From the NCBI RefSeq assembly GCF_901709675.1, contig NC_051105.1, forward strand, positions 6,439,104-6,503,103: a DNA stretch of 64,000 nt, read 5' to 3'. Below the pieces are notes generated by a model, which was not told the DNA's origin, ran no database searches, and saw nothing but the letters and a program-made list of their open reading frames with translations. A program made the translations under genes and the position numbers. Position 1 is the stretch's first letter. Every line of letters starts with the position of its first letter. The DNA is from Syngnathus acus (taxonomy: Eukaryota; Chordata; Actinopteri; Syngnathiformes; Syngnathidae). Below are positions 11,646-24,239 of this stretch, piece after piece.

Positions 11646-13154
11646 TATCACGCTCCATTAAATCCTGCCCTAATTTGATTAGAATTGAATATGGGCTTGA
11701 AATCACAAGCAGCTTCATCTCAGTTAAAGGTCCCCGTGCAGCATCTCTGACGGATCAAAGCGGCGCTTTACAGAGAATGTGTAATAGTAGCAATCTGACA
11801 AGGAGGCAGGAGAGCAACCCCCGTAGCTGGACAAAGTGTTTGTGTGCAAGGGGGACGGAGGGAGGGGCCCTGTTTCTATGTGTGTGTGTGAGTTACAGGT
11901 TTGATAGCAATAATGGGAGCGCAGCAGTGGAATGATTACATTTCACACACACGCCCTCCTACACCAGGGGAGGACCAGCTGCCTCTTGAACTGCTCTCTT
12001 TTTCAATTTCGTTCCACCTCTCTGATTGTATCATCTCTTTGGTTGAAGGGGGGGAAAAATACACAATTGTACAGTCCTGATACTTTTTTGCTGCTTGGTA
12101 AAGATTGTGCTCACAGGTGGACACTATAAGGGATTATTTTGAATTTTTGGGATGGATTAAAGGTGGTTGAGTGGCTGGGTTTAAAGTTGAAGTGATACGG
12201 AGAGCGGATTTTGGTGTGTAAGGGAGGAGCTAAGTTTAGTTTGGGTTGTTAGTGGCAATTACTGTGATGCTTCACTTTTTTGGTGCATTTTGACAAAATT
12301 AAAATCATATTTTTAAGGTTTACGTAAAATGAGTTTGAAATTTCAACAAATTGTCAAGGACTGGTACAGTTCAAATTAAACTATTAATATCGAGAAGTAG
12401 CAAGTGCTGTTGATTTATCTCAATTTTACAAATAGAAAGAATAATTTTGTTGGTCACTACAACAAAAACACACCCAGAAGTGGTTCCCATGGTCACATGC
12501 ACATACAGTAGAATAAATATAGCTTTGGCAAGTTCCGACAGGCCCAGAGAATTACCCTGATGCTCTATCTTGACATACTGTCCAATAATAGTCCTGGAAA
12601 CAAAACTGTGTGCGGGACTTCCCCCAGCAAAGGCTTGAAAGCTTTAATAGAAGGGATATAGAAAAGGGAAGCTCATAAAGTTTTTTTTTTTGTACAGAAG
12701 GAGATCAACTCCCAGCAAATGTTGGAATCTAATTTCGGCCTCCTGGAAGTGTCCCATTTCCCGAATAAAATCGCCGCTACCAGCTGTGACCCCGTCCGAC
12801 AAGCACCTGTCGTTAGCTTTAGCTGGACAACTGCCCGGTCTCCCGGGCCGAGCCTCTCTCGGAACGCAGTCCAAGACGTCCCCCCTCAACTAGGGTCGTT
12901 TTCCGACAGATGCAGAACCCAAAGCTGTGTACCATCAATACAAATATCATTGTGAGCTAAAATAAAGCGCTACCTCCAACAATCTTAAATATTTGACTAA
13001 TCACCACCCAGCCAATATTTATTATTTAACTGTATACAACCAACATACATTTTGCTTGTTTTTCTTATTTAAATTAAACAGTTTTGTAATCCCTCCTCAA
13101 TGCATTGTTCTTTTTCATCATTTATTTATTTATTTTAACGAGTGTTTGTTGCTG

Positions 13155-13212
13155 CTGAGATGATTTAATTTCTCAGGGGATCAATAAAGTATCCATTTCT
13201 GTATCTATCTAA
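13155..13212 (+). repeat. Non-LTR retrotransposon 3' tail
   Basis: The sequence TTTCTCAGGGGATCAATAAA followed by GTATCCATTTCTGTATCTATCT is the familiar 3' end of a teleost LINE family terminating in (ATCT)n. Only the tail is present. Confidence 0.6.
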
Positions 13213-16200
13213 TTTAACAGTGATCAAAACAAGCATTTCCCGGTGGGGGGGATTGATGGACTTAAAACTGTAACCAAAGCCATACATGCAACGAGTGTTT
13301 TATATCCCAGCACAACTGTGCACCACAGTCTGGCCTCATTCAACGTCAGTGTGAGTCAAACGTATGTTTTGACTCCTAATTCCACCTCCATCAGTCCCTT
13401 CTGCTCAGTCAGCTGTCCCGCCTCTGATGTCAGCCACGTGAAACGCTATCTAAATGAAATCCATCTACTTGGTGTGTCACAGCGAGAGCTGGGTGGGGGG
13501 GGGGGGTTATCGATCATTCGTCATGCATATCGCTGGTGTCAGGCAGAATTTGGAAAGAATTTGGCAGCATTAACAGAGAAAGCAAGCTTTCAAGGCTATA
13601 GATTGGTGGAAATGTGAAATTGAGCTAATTTGGACAGTAACAATATGTCTTAAGGTATAATCTTTAAAAAAAATATATATATTCAGGAAGTGTTAGATTT
13701 TGTGTGTAGTAATCTAAATAATAGAGATGTACTTTGTTTCATATTTTTAATCAATTTTCAATTGCTGTCCTGCAGCAAAAACAACTTACGAGAAATTATA
13801 CGACTATTCCAAACAGCTCCAGGTGTGATTGCAATTCTGTGCCAATTAATGCCAAATTCTTAATTAAAAAGATATATATCTCTTCTATTTCATTACATAG
13901 AGCAGACAACCCTAATGTGAGCACTGGATGTTTAGCTTCATAAGTGTTAAGCCACCCCCTTACACACACTTGTGTGTCTGTGTCGGCCTGCTGTCTGAAT
14001 GAGCCCATCTGTGAGCTCCTGTGAAACAAAAGCAGAGATTGGTGTGGTGACACACAGAGTTATGTTCTTTTCCAACACAGTAAAGCACACAGACCCTTTT
14101 TCCTTTGACTTTCCTCCCCATGTTTTGTTTCTAGTTCCATACATTAAATCTCTCTTGTTTCCTGCACAAGACTGCTAGCATCACACACAAGGGCAGACCG
14201 ACGAGGTCCACCGAGAGTGGGACTATTTCCCCAGGTGGCATTCACAGACAGCCTCGCAGGATTTTTGGAGTGTTTGTGTGCACAACAAAAACCTGCCTAT
14301 TTTAATGCTGCCAGCAGTATTTCAAGGCAAACAACAGCTTGTAAGACTGAGTGCAACAAAGAGAGGGAAAAAAAAGGACCAGTTGGTAGACGAACACTTA
14401 AAAACATCTCTTCATTGGCAAGCAAGTGAGAGCAATGAATATTGTTATTTTAAATAAAGCAATAAAGATACATGAGCATTTACAAACATTCAGTACTAAT
14501 ATCCAAACAAACAGACCTCAAAGTGTCAGCATCCTTCAGTTCCCGTTGAGCTCTTCTCCGACAAGTGTAATATCCAAGAGGCCTCAGCACAAAAAAAAAA
14601 AAAATCCGGACCACTCTGACGTGCAGTGAGTGTGAATGAAAATTGTCTAGCTCCCTCCAACATCCACTCTCACGAGCTCCAATCCTCTACTGACATCCCT
14701 TCAGAGAAAAGGGGAGGGAGGTTGGTAGTGGGTGAGGGGTGTGCCAGTTTGGATGAACCGAGGGGGGTTTTAAAAGTCCAGAAAGAAAAAAAAGTTTCCA
14801 AATGTGTCTTTTAACATCATGCCTTTGGGATGTTTTTCTTCAGCCAGAACCAGGGTCTTGGACAAGGTGGAGGAAATCAGAAAAATGTCAGGAAAAACCA
14901 ACTGCTTGAATTTATCCGAGGTTCTTCTTCTTAAATGGTGGCAGGTGCTCACACCTTTTTAATAAGTTGCCATGTTAGCCACACCCCTTTGCAACCACAT
15001 TCTCAAAATTGATTTGTTTTAATTCAATTTAAAGTGTCAATTTAATGATAGGGGGAATCATGATGTCACATATCACAAATATTTGAACAGGGGTGTGTAG
15101 ACTTTACTTTAAGAAACTACTGCATACACTGAAATCCCTGGTAGAAAATATAATCCTGATAATATCCCAACTCATTTTACGCTTTCTGAAATTCCTTTGT
15201 AGATCTAGAGAAGGAGGTGGATCAAATCTTGCCAGCACTTGGTGGCGATGCGTGACACTGGATTTAATGTGCAGTTGAATGTGTGTGCATGTGAGACACA
15301 GAAAGAGGGAGGGGAGTCAAACAAATGGTTAGACAATACAATGAAAGGGAAAGTGTGTAGTTAAAACAGAAAGGGCAAATAAAAGAGCAGCGAGGAGCAG
15401 ATGTGCAGAGGACGAATGCAAGACCCCAACAAAGCACCGCTGCGGCATCAGCCTCCCTTGCTCACTTCTCTAATCCCCTTAAGACCGTTCTCCATTCCTA
15501 CTCCCTAACCCCAACTATTGGTCATCAACAGGACAAACATAGCCAGGAGCAAGGACCCGGTAAAAATGTCGGAGGAGAATTCCCGTTTCAACCTATGATG
15601 AATTAAGGTGATTAAAGGAGAAACACAAAATTTGTAATACTGTCAAAAAGTGTATTTGTTATACACCTCCAAACCAGTAGGGGCAGTGCAGGTTGTATTG
15701 GTCAAGTGACCCACGCTGGACAGTTGTCGAAGAATCAAACATTCCAGGAATGTAACATTAGACAAAAAAATGTACGTAGCAGAAGCTCCATGGGTTACTT
15801 CCATGAATGCAGTTTAGAACAGACCATGCTGCCGTTAAGCCACGCCCACTTGTGACAGCATGCCACGCCTTCTTATTTCATCCTCTCCTGATCACTGCTT
15901 CACAGACTGATTGTTGGCTATATGCTCCCATGGGAGACTCTAAAAGTGGTGTGGAAGTTCATGAACCAAATGAGACAAAAAGAAAGACATAAACGACAAA
16001 TGCGTCATTTCACACTTAATAAGTGAGCAGCAGTTTTCATACAATTACAATGTGAATTTTCCATTATATAATATATCCACTTTATTAATATCCTTTTTAC
16101 TCCGAGAATGTTCCTTCTGGGTAAAGTTGCTCTTTCTGTTCAAATTTCAATTATGGGGTTCTATTATGACTCAGAGTCTTTTAGTTTTACTGTGTGTTTC

Positions 16201-17589
16201 AGTATATTGCCTTTGGGAAAATAAACTGACTTAAAAAGTGCATCAGAAAGACAGAGTGCGGTTGTCCTCATGAGTCAGGATAAAGTTGGAGGGCATCGGA
16301 TGCGATGCAGTCAATATTTACAGAGACTGCCTCAGCCTTCAAGTGTGTGCGTGAGTGTGTGTGGTCTGCCAGAGCTCCATCCCGGAGCCATAAAACAGAA
16401 TAAAGTGCAAGATGGAGGGCTTGACAAGTGGCTCTCATTCATCTCCTGCAGGGGAGCCATTTTCTAACGAAAGACCATTTCGCTTTTGATAAAGTCCAAT
16501 GATGGCCATACTGCAGTAAACTAGGACAGGGGCCTAAGTCTGCTCCAAATAGACCCTATCGACTCAAAAAATGCGAAGTATAATTGAGATTAATAGCTTC
16601 TTAAAAAATGATAAAATCCCTCGCTCAGCTCCCGTTCCAGATCAAAAATAATTAGTGTCATCTCAGGCTGGATTGGTTGAAAAATGTACCTAATGGCGAG
16701 TTGAAATCATCCAGGTTTTATGCTGGACTAAATCCTCAGCCGGTCCTTAAATGATAAACCCAAATACTGATGCTGCCAGTTCTACTGGAGAGCTCTGGAT
16801 CAGCGTGATTACTTTGGGCTGCCTGGAGGAGATCAAAGCAATCCCCGAATACGAGTATGAACACGGAAAAAGCATGCCGTATACGTTGACACAGTAACGC
16901 AAGCTTGTTTGTATATTTGGGTTATTAATTTTCTCTGTTTATTATAACCTGTGTGTTTTTTTTATGCATGGTCAGTACCAACGTGTGTACTCAGCAGGTC
17001 TCATTTCCTGATTTGCCGGTCAGATGCTGATTTGTCTTTTGTGTGCCGGGTCCACAATGACATGAGCTTGCCAGCCGTCACCATGGAATCACAAAGAAAG
17101 GGAGGGTGGGTCGGTGCATTTTTAGATCATGTTTGACACTTTTTGCCTCCAAAGGGGATGAATGCTTCTCCAATACAGCCGTTTCCTTCTTAGTATTTTG
17201 TGAAGAATGACTTCTGACCTCGGGCTTTGTCGGTTGCGTTGCAGCATCGCAGCCCTCTTTCAACTAATGGCTGCTTCTCAGTCTCCATTTATCCATTAAG
17301 GCCATTTGGAATCACTCTTCCTGTGCCTTCTATTTTTGACTTTCTTCTCCCACTCCTCCATCACACCACAAGTCTCTCAATTTGCCAAATGGAGTCACGA
17401 CTCCCAGTGCCTGACGCCATAGTGAGAAAGCGACCACCCACCGGGCTTTGTCCAACTTTGTGGCCCTTTGGATACAAGTCGAGTGGATGAGGGGGACCTT
17501 TTAGCGTGTGTTAAGCAGGATACATTTAAAAGTGCATTCAAATTGTATGAAGGTTAAAAAAAGTGGGAAAAAAAATAAAATCCAAAGTA

Positions 17590-17607
17590 TTTATTTCATT
17601 ATTTATT
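17590..17607 (-). other. TNFSF13B: Polyadenylation signals for TNFSF13B
   Basis: Two AATAAA hexamers on the minus strand (17602-17607 and 17590-17595) lie about 220 bases past the TNFSF13B stop codon. This is a normal position for the 3' end, giving a short 3' UTR. A 13-base C run (17637-17649 on the plus strand) lies inside that UTR. Confidence 0.5.
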
Positions 17608-17827
17608 GAGTAATACAACGTCCGTCCGTCCTTCCACCCCCCCCCCCCCTTATATTTTCAATCGGGTCACGTGTTGTATTATAAATAAACGAAAATTGTA
17701 AAAAAAGAAACCACATCCTAAAACAACAAGGGCCAGCGTTGTATTCACACAGCGTCAAAATGTCTCTCCTCACATTTAAGGCCGGCAGATTTCCAGCTCC
17801 TTCAACTCTCATGCGAGGTGACAGACT

Positions 17828-20635
17828 TTAAACCAGCTTGACAGCTCCGAAAAAAGTGGAGTCTCCATCCAGAGACACATTGGCCGTGGACCTGGGGATC
17901 AGCAGCTCCAACTGATCACCGACTTCCAGCTTCACGACACCTGAGGGAAACATCAGCGCATTTCACACCTTGAAGCAGCATTGCTGTTTGCTGCTGTAAA
18001 GATGGTGTACAAAGTAGGTTATATCATAACGCACCTCCCGTGTAACACGTGTTATACGGGAACACGCTGTCCATGCGCTGGATGCAGCGAAACAGGATCA
18101 CGTACTGCGCCTCGTTGCCTACCACCGTCCTCTTCCTTCGGACCACCACGTGGCCCATTGCAAATGTGCTGTCCATGTAGTAGACCTGAATGTGAAGGGA
18201 GATAATAGACAAAGATAATAGAATACATGATCAGGAATTGAATGAAATGTATAATCACTTGTGTGTTCCAATACTTTTGGAGGGGACTGTGTTGCTGTGG
18301 GGTTTTTTTGTGTGCTGTATTTGTATCTAAATATAGTAACAAATTAGATACAAAGGAAGGTACAATGCATTATGACAAAAAGGATCAAAAAGTTGTTTTT
18401 GGCTACAATGCATTCCTCCTTGTCCTTGTCATTTCCAGTGGTGGAGAATTACGTACTTCTTTGCACTATAAATAGCCTTAAATCTGCCCACACAAAGCCC
18501 TGTGCTGGATACAAAATATTCCGATTTGCCATAGAACTAGGAATGTTTGATAGTGTCTCACTCATGTTAACACTCCGATACCAAGTAACGATACCACAAA
18601 GTAAATCTCAGTCAACATGATAGCAAAACGTTGATGACAGAATGTTTCTTTTTTTCTGTTGCCTATGATGATTTGCAATGTAGCGCCAACTACTGGTGAG
18701 GAAGAATTACTCAATGATTGATTTTTTTTCTTTTGCCTCAAGTATCAGTGGCTGGTATCTGCAAACATTCCCAAGACGTTGAAATATGGTTGGTTATCGG
18801 CATGATACGATACTGGTATACTGGTACACACATACATGAAAGAAATATGAATATTACCTGATATGTCCATCAACAAAATGAGTTTTATAGAGGTGGAATT
18901 TTTTGATACAAGGCTTGTATGGGTTTTCATTAGATAGATGCAAATATAACTAATGAAGTGTTCCCTGCATACCTGGGATTTTATCATGCATTAACAATGA
19001 TGAATCATTAAATATTCATTTTACAAGAATGCATCATTTGCATAGATCGTTTTCTGCACTGACTGCAGGCAGAGTTGTTCGAGCTTCATGTTCAATCAGC
19101 AGGTTGCAATGTAGGCCAGAAGCGCCATCTTGTGGTAAAACTAAATAAGAACATTGACATGTGCTACTAACCTGACTGTAGACAAGGTAATATCCCTCCT
19201 CTTGGACCAGTATGTTGTCTCCTATCACCTCCAGCGAAGAGCCTCTCCTCAGGCCAGTCATCCAGGGGATGCCCGTGTATGGCTCCAGGGCAAAATCTAA
19301 TGCAGAAAACACGTTCATCATGTTGATTTTCTTATAAATTTGTGTTAATGGGACTGTTTAAGACACTTATTTATATTATTTTATTTTATTTATCCATCCA
19401 TCCATCCATCCATCCATTTTCTGAACCGCTTAGTCCCCACGGGGGTCGCGAGTGTGCTGGAGCCTATCCCAGCCGTCATCGGGCAGTAGGCGGGGGACAC
19501 CCTGAACCGGTTGCCAGCCAATCGCAGGGCACACAGAGACAAACAACCATTTGCACTCGCACTCACACCTAGGGACAATTTGGAGTCTTCAATCGGCCTA
19601 CCAAGCATGTTTTTGTGATGTGGGAGGAAACCGGAGTGCCTGGAGAAAACCCACGCGGGGCCGGGGAGAACATGCAAACTCCACACAGGGAGGGCCGGAG
19701 GTGGAATCGTACCCGCACCCTCCTAAATGTGAGGCGGACGTGCTACCCAGTGCGCCACCGAGCCCGCCCCTTATTTAATTTAATTTTATTTAATTTTTTT
19801 TCACTTCATTTCACTTCATTTCACTTCATTTCACTTCATTTCACCACTTCATTTTATTTTATTTTATATTTTGTTTAATTGTTGTTTATTTATTTATTTA
19901 TATGAGGGGTCACCAACATGAAGCCCACGAGCACTTGGGAGACCCCAGGCCTGTTCCAAAAATAGCTCACCAGGGATTGTGATTTTTTTTTTAGTGATCT
20001 GAGCTTTTATAACATTCCATTTGAGAGATTCCACTGAACATACTGAAACATTTTCTTTACCTTTCCTGAAGATTCTTCTGTTCTTGTTCGCCAACAACTG
20101 GAGACAAGACTGTGAAACTGGGGGGAGGGGAAATGTCTGATGAATTTTTTGACGCACAATTTTTCTTTTCCCATTAAATCCCAGGACAACTAAAAGCAGA
20201 AGAAAACAAAGACAAGAGCTCACCTGATGTGTCTGTTCCAGAGACCATCCTCCTCCTCCTCCTCAGAGTGAATGGGTGGTGAGGATCTGTCTGGCTGCTT
20301 CTCGTGCCACTCACATCCTAAACACAGAAAAGGAATACAATAGGAAAGAATAAAGGGTACACGTCTAACGTTAGGATAAGCATTCCATAAAAACTGTTCA
20401 AATGGCTCACCTGCTCATCACACTTGGCCTCCGGCCTTTCCACCCTCCTGCGACACACTTCAGATTTCAAGCCCTCCACCTCAGCGCTTAGGACCACCAG
20501 CTGGTACAAGGAGAGTGCAGACAGAGAGGACGAGGTGATGACCGCCAGCGAAAGCAGGAGGACCTGCCTGGAAAGCCCTTGGGCCTCAACGGCCTTCTTG
20601 TCTGTCCCGGGATCCAAATGCAAGCTAACCGCCAT
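17828..20635 (-). CDS. TNFSF13B: BAFF / TNF superfamily member 13b, complete, six exons
   Basis: BAFF is a type II membrane cytokine released by furin-type cleavage; it sustains B cells through BAFF-R, TACI and BCMA. The coding exons on the minus strand are 20411-20635, 20224-20317, 20061-20117, 19172-19296, 18035-18185 and 17828-17940, all with GT/AG boundaries and consistent phase. The product is 254 residues, the usual size in fish. Residues 1-23 are cytoplasmic and about 24-50 form the signal anchor. A five-arginine stretch at 94-98 is the likely cleavage site. The TNF homology domain runs from about 107 to the end. Landmarks include SQSCLQLLA, the strand LVQEEGYYLVYSQ, the DE-loop ('flap') segment VRRKRTVVGNE, the cysteine pair C201/C214 that should form the conserved disulfide, and the C-terminal FFGAVKLV. 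Intron 3 contains a SINE. TNFSF13 (APRIL) is less likely given the flap, the exon layout and the neighbours ABHD13 and MYO16. Confidence 0.93.
18530..18850. repeat. Possible interspersed repeat in TNFSF13B intron 4
   Basis: The words AACACTCCGATACCAAGTAACGATACC and, 230 bases on, ATCGGCATGATACGATACTGGTATACTGG recall the GGTATCGATAC-rich repeats scattered in fish genomes. No clear terminal repeats or target duplication are visible. The rest of the intron is unremarkable. Confidence 0.3.
19390..19767 (-). mobile_element. tRNA-derived SINE with (ATGG)n tail in TNFSF13B intron 3
   Basis: Read on the minus strand, the element begins with a tRNA-like head containing an A box (TGGCGCACTGG, at 19748-19758) and a B box (GGTACGATTCC, at 19703-19713), the internal RNA polymerase III promoter. 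A conserved body follows (GTTTGCATGTTCTCC; TTTCCTCCCACATC; GGCTGGGATAGGCTCCAGC) and the tail ends in several GGAT/ATGG units. At about 378 bp it is nearly full length and less decayed than the other copies in this window. It lies in the same orientation as TNFSF13B. SINEs encode no protein and rely on a partner LINE that recognises the tail. The exact family name is not assigned. Confidence 0.85.
19795..19905. repeat. (TTCAC/TTTAA)n low-complexity tract
   Basis: Pentamer-to-decamer repeats such as TTCACTTCATTTCACTTCAT grade into T-rich TTTAT units, directly next to the head of the SINE. Confidence 0.8.
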
Positions 20636-22730
20636 TGTCAGGCTCGCACACGCAGGAATGGGAGTCAATTCCTGAGCGCTGATATGCTTTGGTTTCACAT
20701 TCGTTCTCCAGTTGCTTCCAGTTGAATGAATAGTCACTAAAAAAGAGAGAGCTGCTTCCCCTACTTGTTCTGCTTGGCTAACCACATCAACTTCCTGCCT
20801 CAACAGTCAGGCTCTTATCATGATACATTCCCACAAGTTACATTGAGTTAATTCAATGGACAGGACAGGAGAAAAAGTTCTGCACATAAAAAGTGAGGTG
20901 GCATCAAAATTGTCTTACATGATTTATTTCATTCATTTAAAAATGTCACAATTTCATGTATCAATGTTATTGCATGTTACAGCACAGAATACACAAAGTG
21001 AAAATATGAGCTTACAAAAGCGGCGTGTGAATAAAAACCCAGAAATGGTGAAGGTGGGTGGAAAGATGATCATTCAGTGACTTCTTCAAGCTGAAGATGA
21101 AGACGAGTCATTCATTTGTCTGCTTAAGAAACGCATCTTTGTCAAGTCTTAATACAAAAAGTCAACGCAGTGCAAATTTGTATCCGAAACAATCACATGC
21201 CAGCCCCTGAAAGCAACACACACTTGCACTCATTCCATCAGTGAATACTGATTTGTGTTGCATTCAGATTTAGAAAAACAAACACATTCGGACTGGCTTT
21301 GCAGTTGTAACAACGCAAGATCCCCAATTCTTTAAAATTAGCAAAAGGCAGGAAACCACAGTAACCCAAAACGTTGAGGGCAAAAAAAAAAACAAAAAAA
21401 ACACGTTACTCTTAAGTGCAATGTCAACATGTCAGAGACAAACCAGGAAAGGTCATCTTCCGATGCCGCCGCGGGGAAGATCGACACATAAATACAAGCG
21501 CACGCACTAATAATTACATTCATAGCAGCTCTTTTCCTTGCCAAGCGTTGGCTTTATAAACCGTCGGACCAAATATGGCTGAAGAGCTCCGCTGTGTACT
21601 CAAATGGCTTCATTGTTCTGCACTTTGAACGCGAGGGCAGACAAACCAAAGAAAGACACCGGGGAAAGGTTAATTAGCTCATTAACAGCCCTTCGAGGGA
21701 CTACAGCCATTTTGGCACATTGTAGGAGGGTGATCAGAACCTAAAAGATGATTAGAGTGGAAAACAACGCCAGATAGGATTATAAATCATCACAAAAGAC
21801 AGGCTCTTGTAAATTTAATACAACACGCATGCGTCCAAATATATGTTGAATGAAAGAGGTGCTGATCTTAAACACTCCTCCAGCAGAGCCTGGTTTCATT
21901 TTACGATTCCAGTGGATGGATACAAACACAAGAGAAAAATATCTTTGAGGATTAGACTTTAAAAACTCAGTCTGGCACTCAAAGGGGTAAGCTTTTCATT
22001 CCATTCCAAAAAGGAAAGCTGCTATTTTCCAAAAAAGTATTAGGGTCATAATGGAAAGGGGCGAGGGGGTTGTGGTGACGTTTACATAATTTCATTTTCA
22101 TTGGCATCAAACTAAAAGTATCACTCAAAATAAGGATGATCATGAAATAATGAAGTTGTATTTACATAACTGTGCATGGTTTTGTGTTATAGTCAGACTT
22201 CAAGTCTTGCGGGGCAACCGAAAGAGCTGCCATGTCGTCGCAGCTCAAATCTGTATGCGCATCGAGACGACACGACTGCAGATTACGTCAGCAGCTGGAA
22301 TACATTTTCGCTCAACGTCGTCTTTTGCAAGTGACCTCATTTAGTATAACAGTGATTCCCAACCAGCATGCAGCTAGAAATTATCCTTTTCTTTTTTTCC
22401 GACAAATAATTTCCTTTGTTCAGACAACTGTGCCAGCGACATATAGCGACAGGCACAACAATTAAATGCTCTTCTACTAGATGGCAGAAAGCCCTTAATA
22501 AGCCAGTGCATACCCTTTTGTAACATTCCTTTTAGTGTGCTGTTCCTTGAGATTTTAGTCAAATAAAAAATATAAGCCTTGACTCAATAAAGGTTGGAAA
22601 ACACTGTATTAAGAGTCACATGCATGCGTTTATGGATGAAAAAAATGAAAAGAGTAATGATTCACCTCCCTGAACAAAACCCATTTACAGATGTGAATGA
22701 AATCAAAGAAGCATTAAAAACAAAGTTCCA
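20636..22730. other. Spacer between TNFSF13B 5' end and ABHD13 3' end
   Basis: About 2.1 kb between two genes transcribed in the same (minus) direction. It must contain the TNFSF13B promoter and 5' UTR just right of 20635 and the ABHD13 3' UTR left of 22731. I see no clear TATA box, poly(A) signal or other gene, and no diagnosable repeat. Confidence 0.6.
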
Positions 22731-23786
22731 TCAGATGATGGTGACATTGGAGGATGTCTGCACACTCTCCTCATGGGCGTGGCTCTTAAGCAGCTCGCAA
22801 ACAAACTGCTCCAAGGCGGCGAAGTAGCCTTGACACTGCCACGTGTCATTGTGCGTGCCCTCAGGGAAGATGGCCAGGCGTTTAGTCCGCGACGGCGACA
22901 TTTCGTACAGTTGCTTCATCATGACCGGCGGTATGAGTTGGTCCGACAGTCCGGAGACGAACAGCGAGGGCATGCGGCACAGCGCCACCTGCCGGTAGGA
23001 CAGGAACTTATTCCTGTAGCACCACAATGGCAGCAGGCGCATGGGCAAGAAGGAGAAGAGCGTCGCCGCCATGTGTGGGATGCTGAGGAAGGTGTTTTCC
23101 ACTATAATGGCCGCCACGCGATGCGGGTTGGTCGACGCCAAGCGGATGACCACGGCGCCACCGAGCGAGCGGCCGAACAGTACCACTTTGGTTTTGTCCA
23201 AATCGGGCCGGGTCATCACATAGTCCAGCGTGGCCTCGGCGTCCAGGTAGAGGCCCTCCTCGCTGGGCTCGCCGTCGCTCTTCCCGTAGCCGCGGTAGTC
23301 CACCAGCACCACGTTGGCTTTCAGATTAACCAGCATCAGCAAGGCATTAGGCACCCTGTGGCCTATATTGCCCGCGTTGCCGTGGAAGTAGAGAATGGTG
23401 GGCGGCGCCGAGGATGTGGGGCTGCTCTGACTGGCCCCCGCCACCCCAGGTGGCACATCCCCGCCCGTGTAGCGCAGCAGGATAAGGTTGAGCTTCACAC
23501 CGTCTTTTGTGCGAATGTACACATTCTCGTGCGGGATTCCCGTCGGCACAGGAACGTAGAGGCGCGATGAAGACGGCTGGTCTGGGAAGTAGAGGAGCGC
23601 GTCTTGGAACTTATAGAGGATGCCCGCAACGGAGGCGAGGATGAGAGCCAGGAGGATGAAACCGCCATACAGGTGGAAGGTTAAAATAAGAGCGAGCAGG
23701 GAGACACGGCAGGCACCCCAGGACCAGGAGACTAAAGTGAGGGCGCAACGCTCCACTGAGCCCCACAACCTCCATGACTTCTCCAT
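22731..23786 (-). CDS. ABHD13: Alpha/beta hydrolase domain protein 13, complete
   Basis: A single coding exon of 351 residues for ABHD13, a conserved Bem46-type serine hydrolase anchored in membranes by one N-terminal segment; its physiological substrate is not established. The start MEKSW is the family start, although the frame is open for 22 further codons upstream. A signal anchor spans about residues 37-57. The oxyanion-side motif [10 protein letters not shown] is at 135-144. The nucleophile is Ser207 in GRSLGG, with Asp282 ([10 protein letters not shown]) and His312 (EGTHNDTW) completing the triad. The C-terminus TSSNVTII is conserved. The length is 14 residues more than the human protein (337), explained by a Ser/Pro/Gly-rich insertion at about 108-128. 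An acceptor (TTTTTTCAG) at 23820-23821 implies a non-coding first exon upstream. The plus-strand frame of 265 codons across this gene is a GC-driven shadow. Confidence 0.97.
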   Translation of the reverse strand: MEKSWRLWGSVERCALTLVSWSWGACRVSLLALILTFHLYGGFILLALILASVAGILYKFQDALLYFPDQPSSSRLYVPVPTGIPHENVYIRTKDGVKLNLILLRYTGGDVPPGVAGASQSSPTSSAPPTILYFHGNAGNIGHRVPNALLMLVNLKANVVLVDYRGYGKSDGEPSEEGLYLDAEATLDYVMTRPDLDKTKVVLFGRSLGGAVVIRLASTNPHRVAAIIVENTFLSIPHMAATLFSFLPMRLLPLWCYRNKFLSYRQVALCRMPSLFVSGLSDQLIPPVMMKQLYEMSPSRTKRLAIFPEGTHNDTWQCQGYFAALEQFVCELLKSHAHEESVQTSSNVTII

Positions 23787-24239
23787 GGCAACACAGAGCG
23801 TGGTCACAAAAACAATAACCTGAAAAAACAGAGAACACGACACATGAGGCAATCAGAAATGTAGTTGCTGGATTCATGAAATCCATTGCACAGCTCAATT
23901 AGAAAATAAATGTTGTCATGACTCCAAATTCACAAAACAGTGCATATACAGATTGAGGAAAGACCGTGTTAAACGCCGCTGTTAAAAATAACTAAAGGCA
24001 CACCCAACCTTTGGTCTTTACAGTATTTGATGACAGTAGAGTAACTGTAGCAACTGATAGTGTCAATGCACGCTCGTGCTAACCTCACCGACCTAACCGA
24101 CCTCACACCCAATTTGACGAGAAACAAATGAGGAATTATTGATTAGGATAAAAGCCTCAAGTTTAATATTAGAAAACAAATCATCTATTGCGGTGATTGC
24201 CAGCTAGAGCCTTCTTTGAGCTTTTAGCATGCCCAAGGG

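Larger units (their letters stand above)
771..17589. other. Gene-free region upstream of MYO16 and downstream of TNFSF13B
   Basis: No protein family is recognisable in any of the short reading frames here; the longest are about 100-127 codons with no conserved motif. Content is microsatellites, a purine tract, degraded SINE-like copies (about 1.57-1.70 kb and 8.19-8.28 kb), a hAT-type MITE, non-LTR tails and homopolymer runs. Non-coding first exons of MYO16 must lie to the right of 771, possibly in this stretch. The two CpG-richer spots near 4.0 kb and 10.1 kb are the best candidates. Confidence 0.6.

Noticed and set aside
22773-23570. A 265-codon plus-strand frame across ABHD13
   Set aside because: It is the antisense shadow of the GC-rich ABHD13 coding exon. 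It has no family signature, while the minus strand has a full catalytic triad and a conserved start and end.
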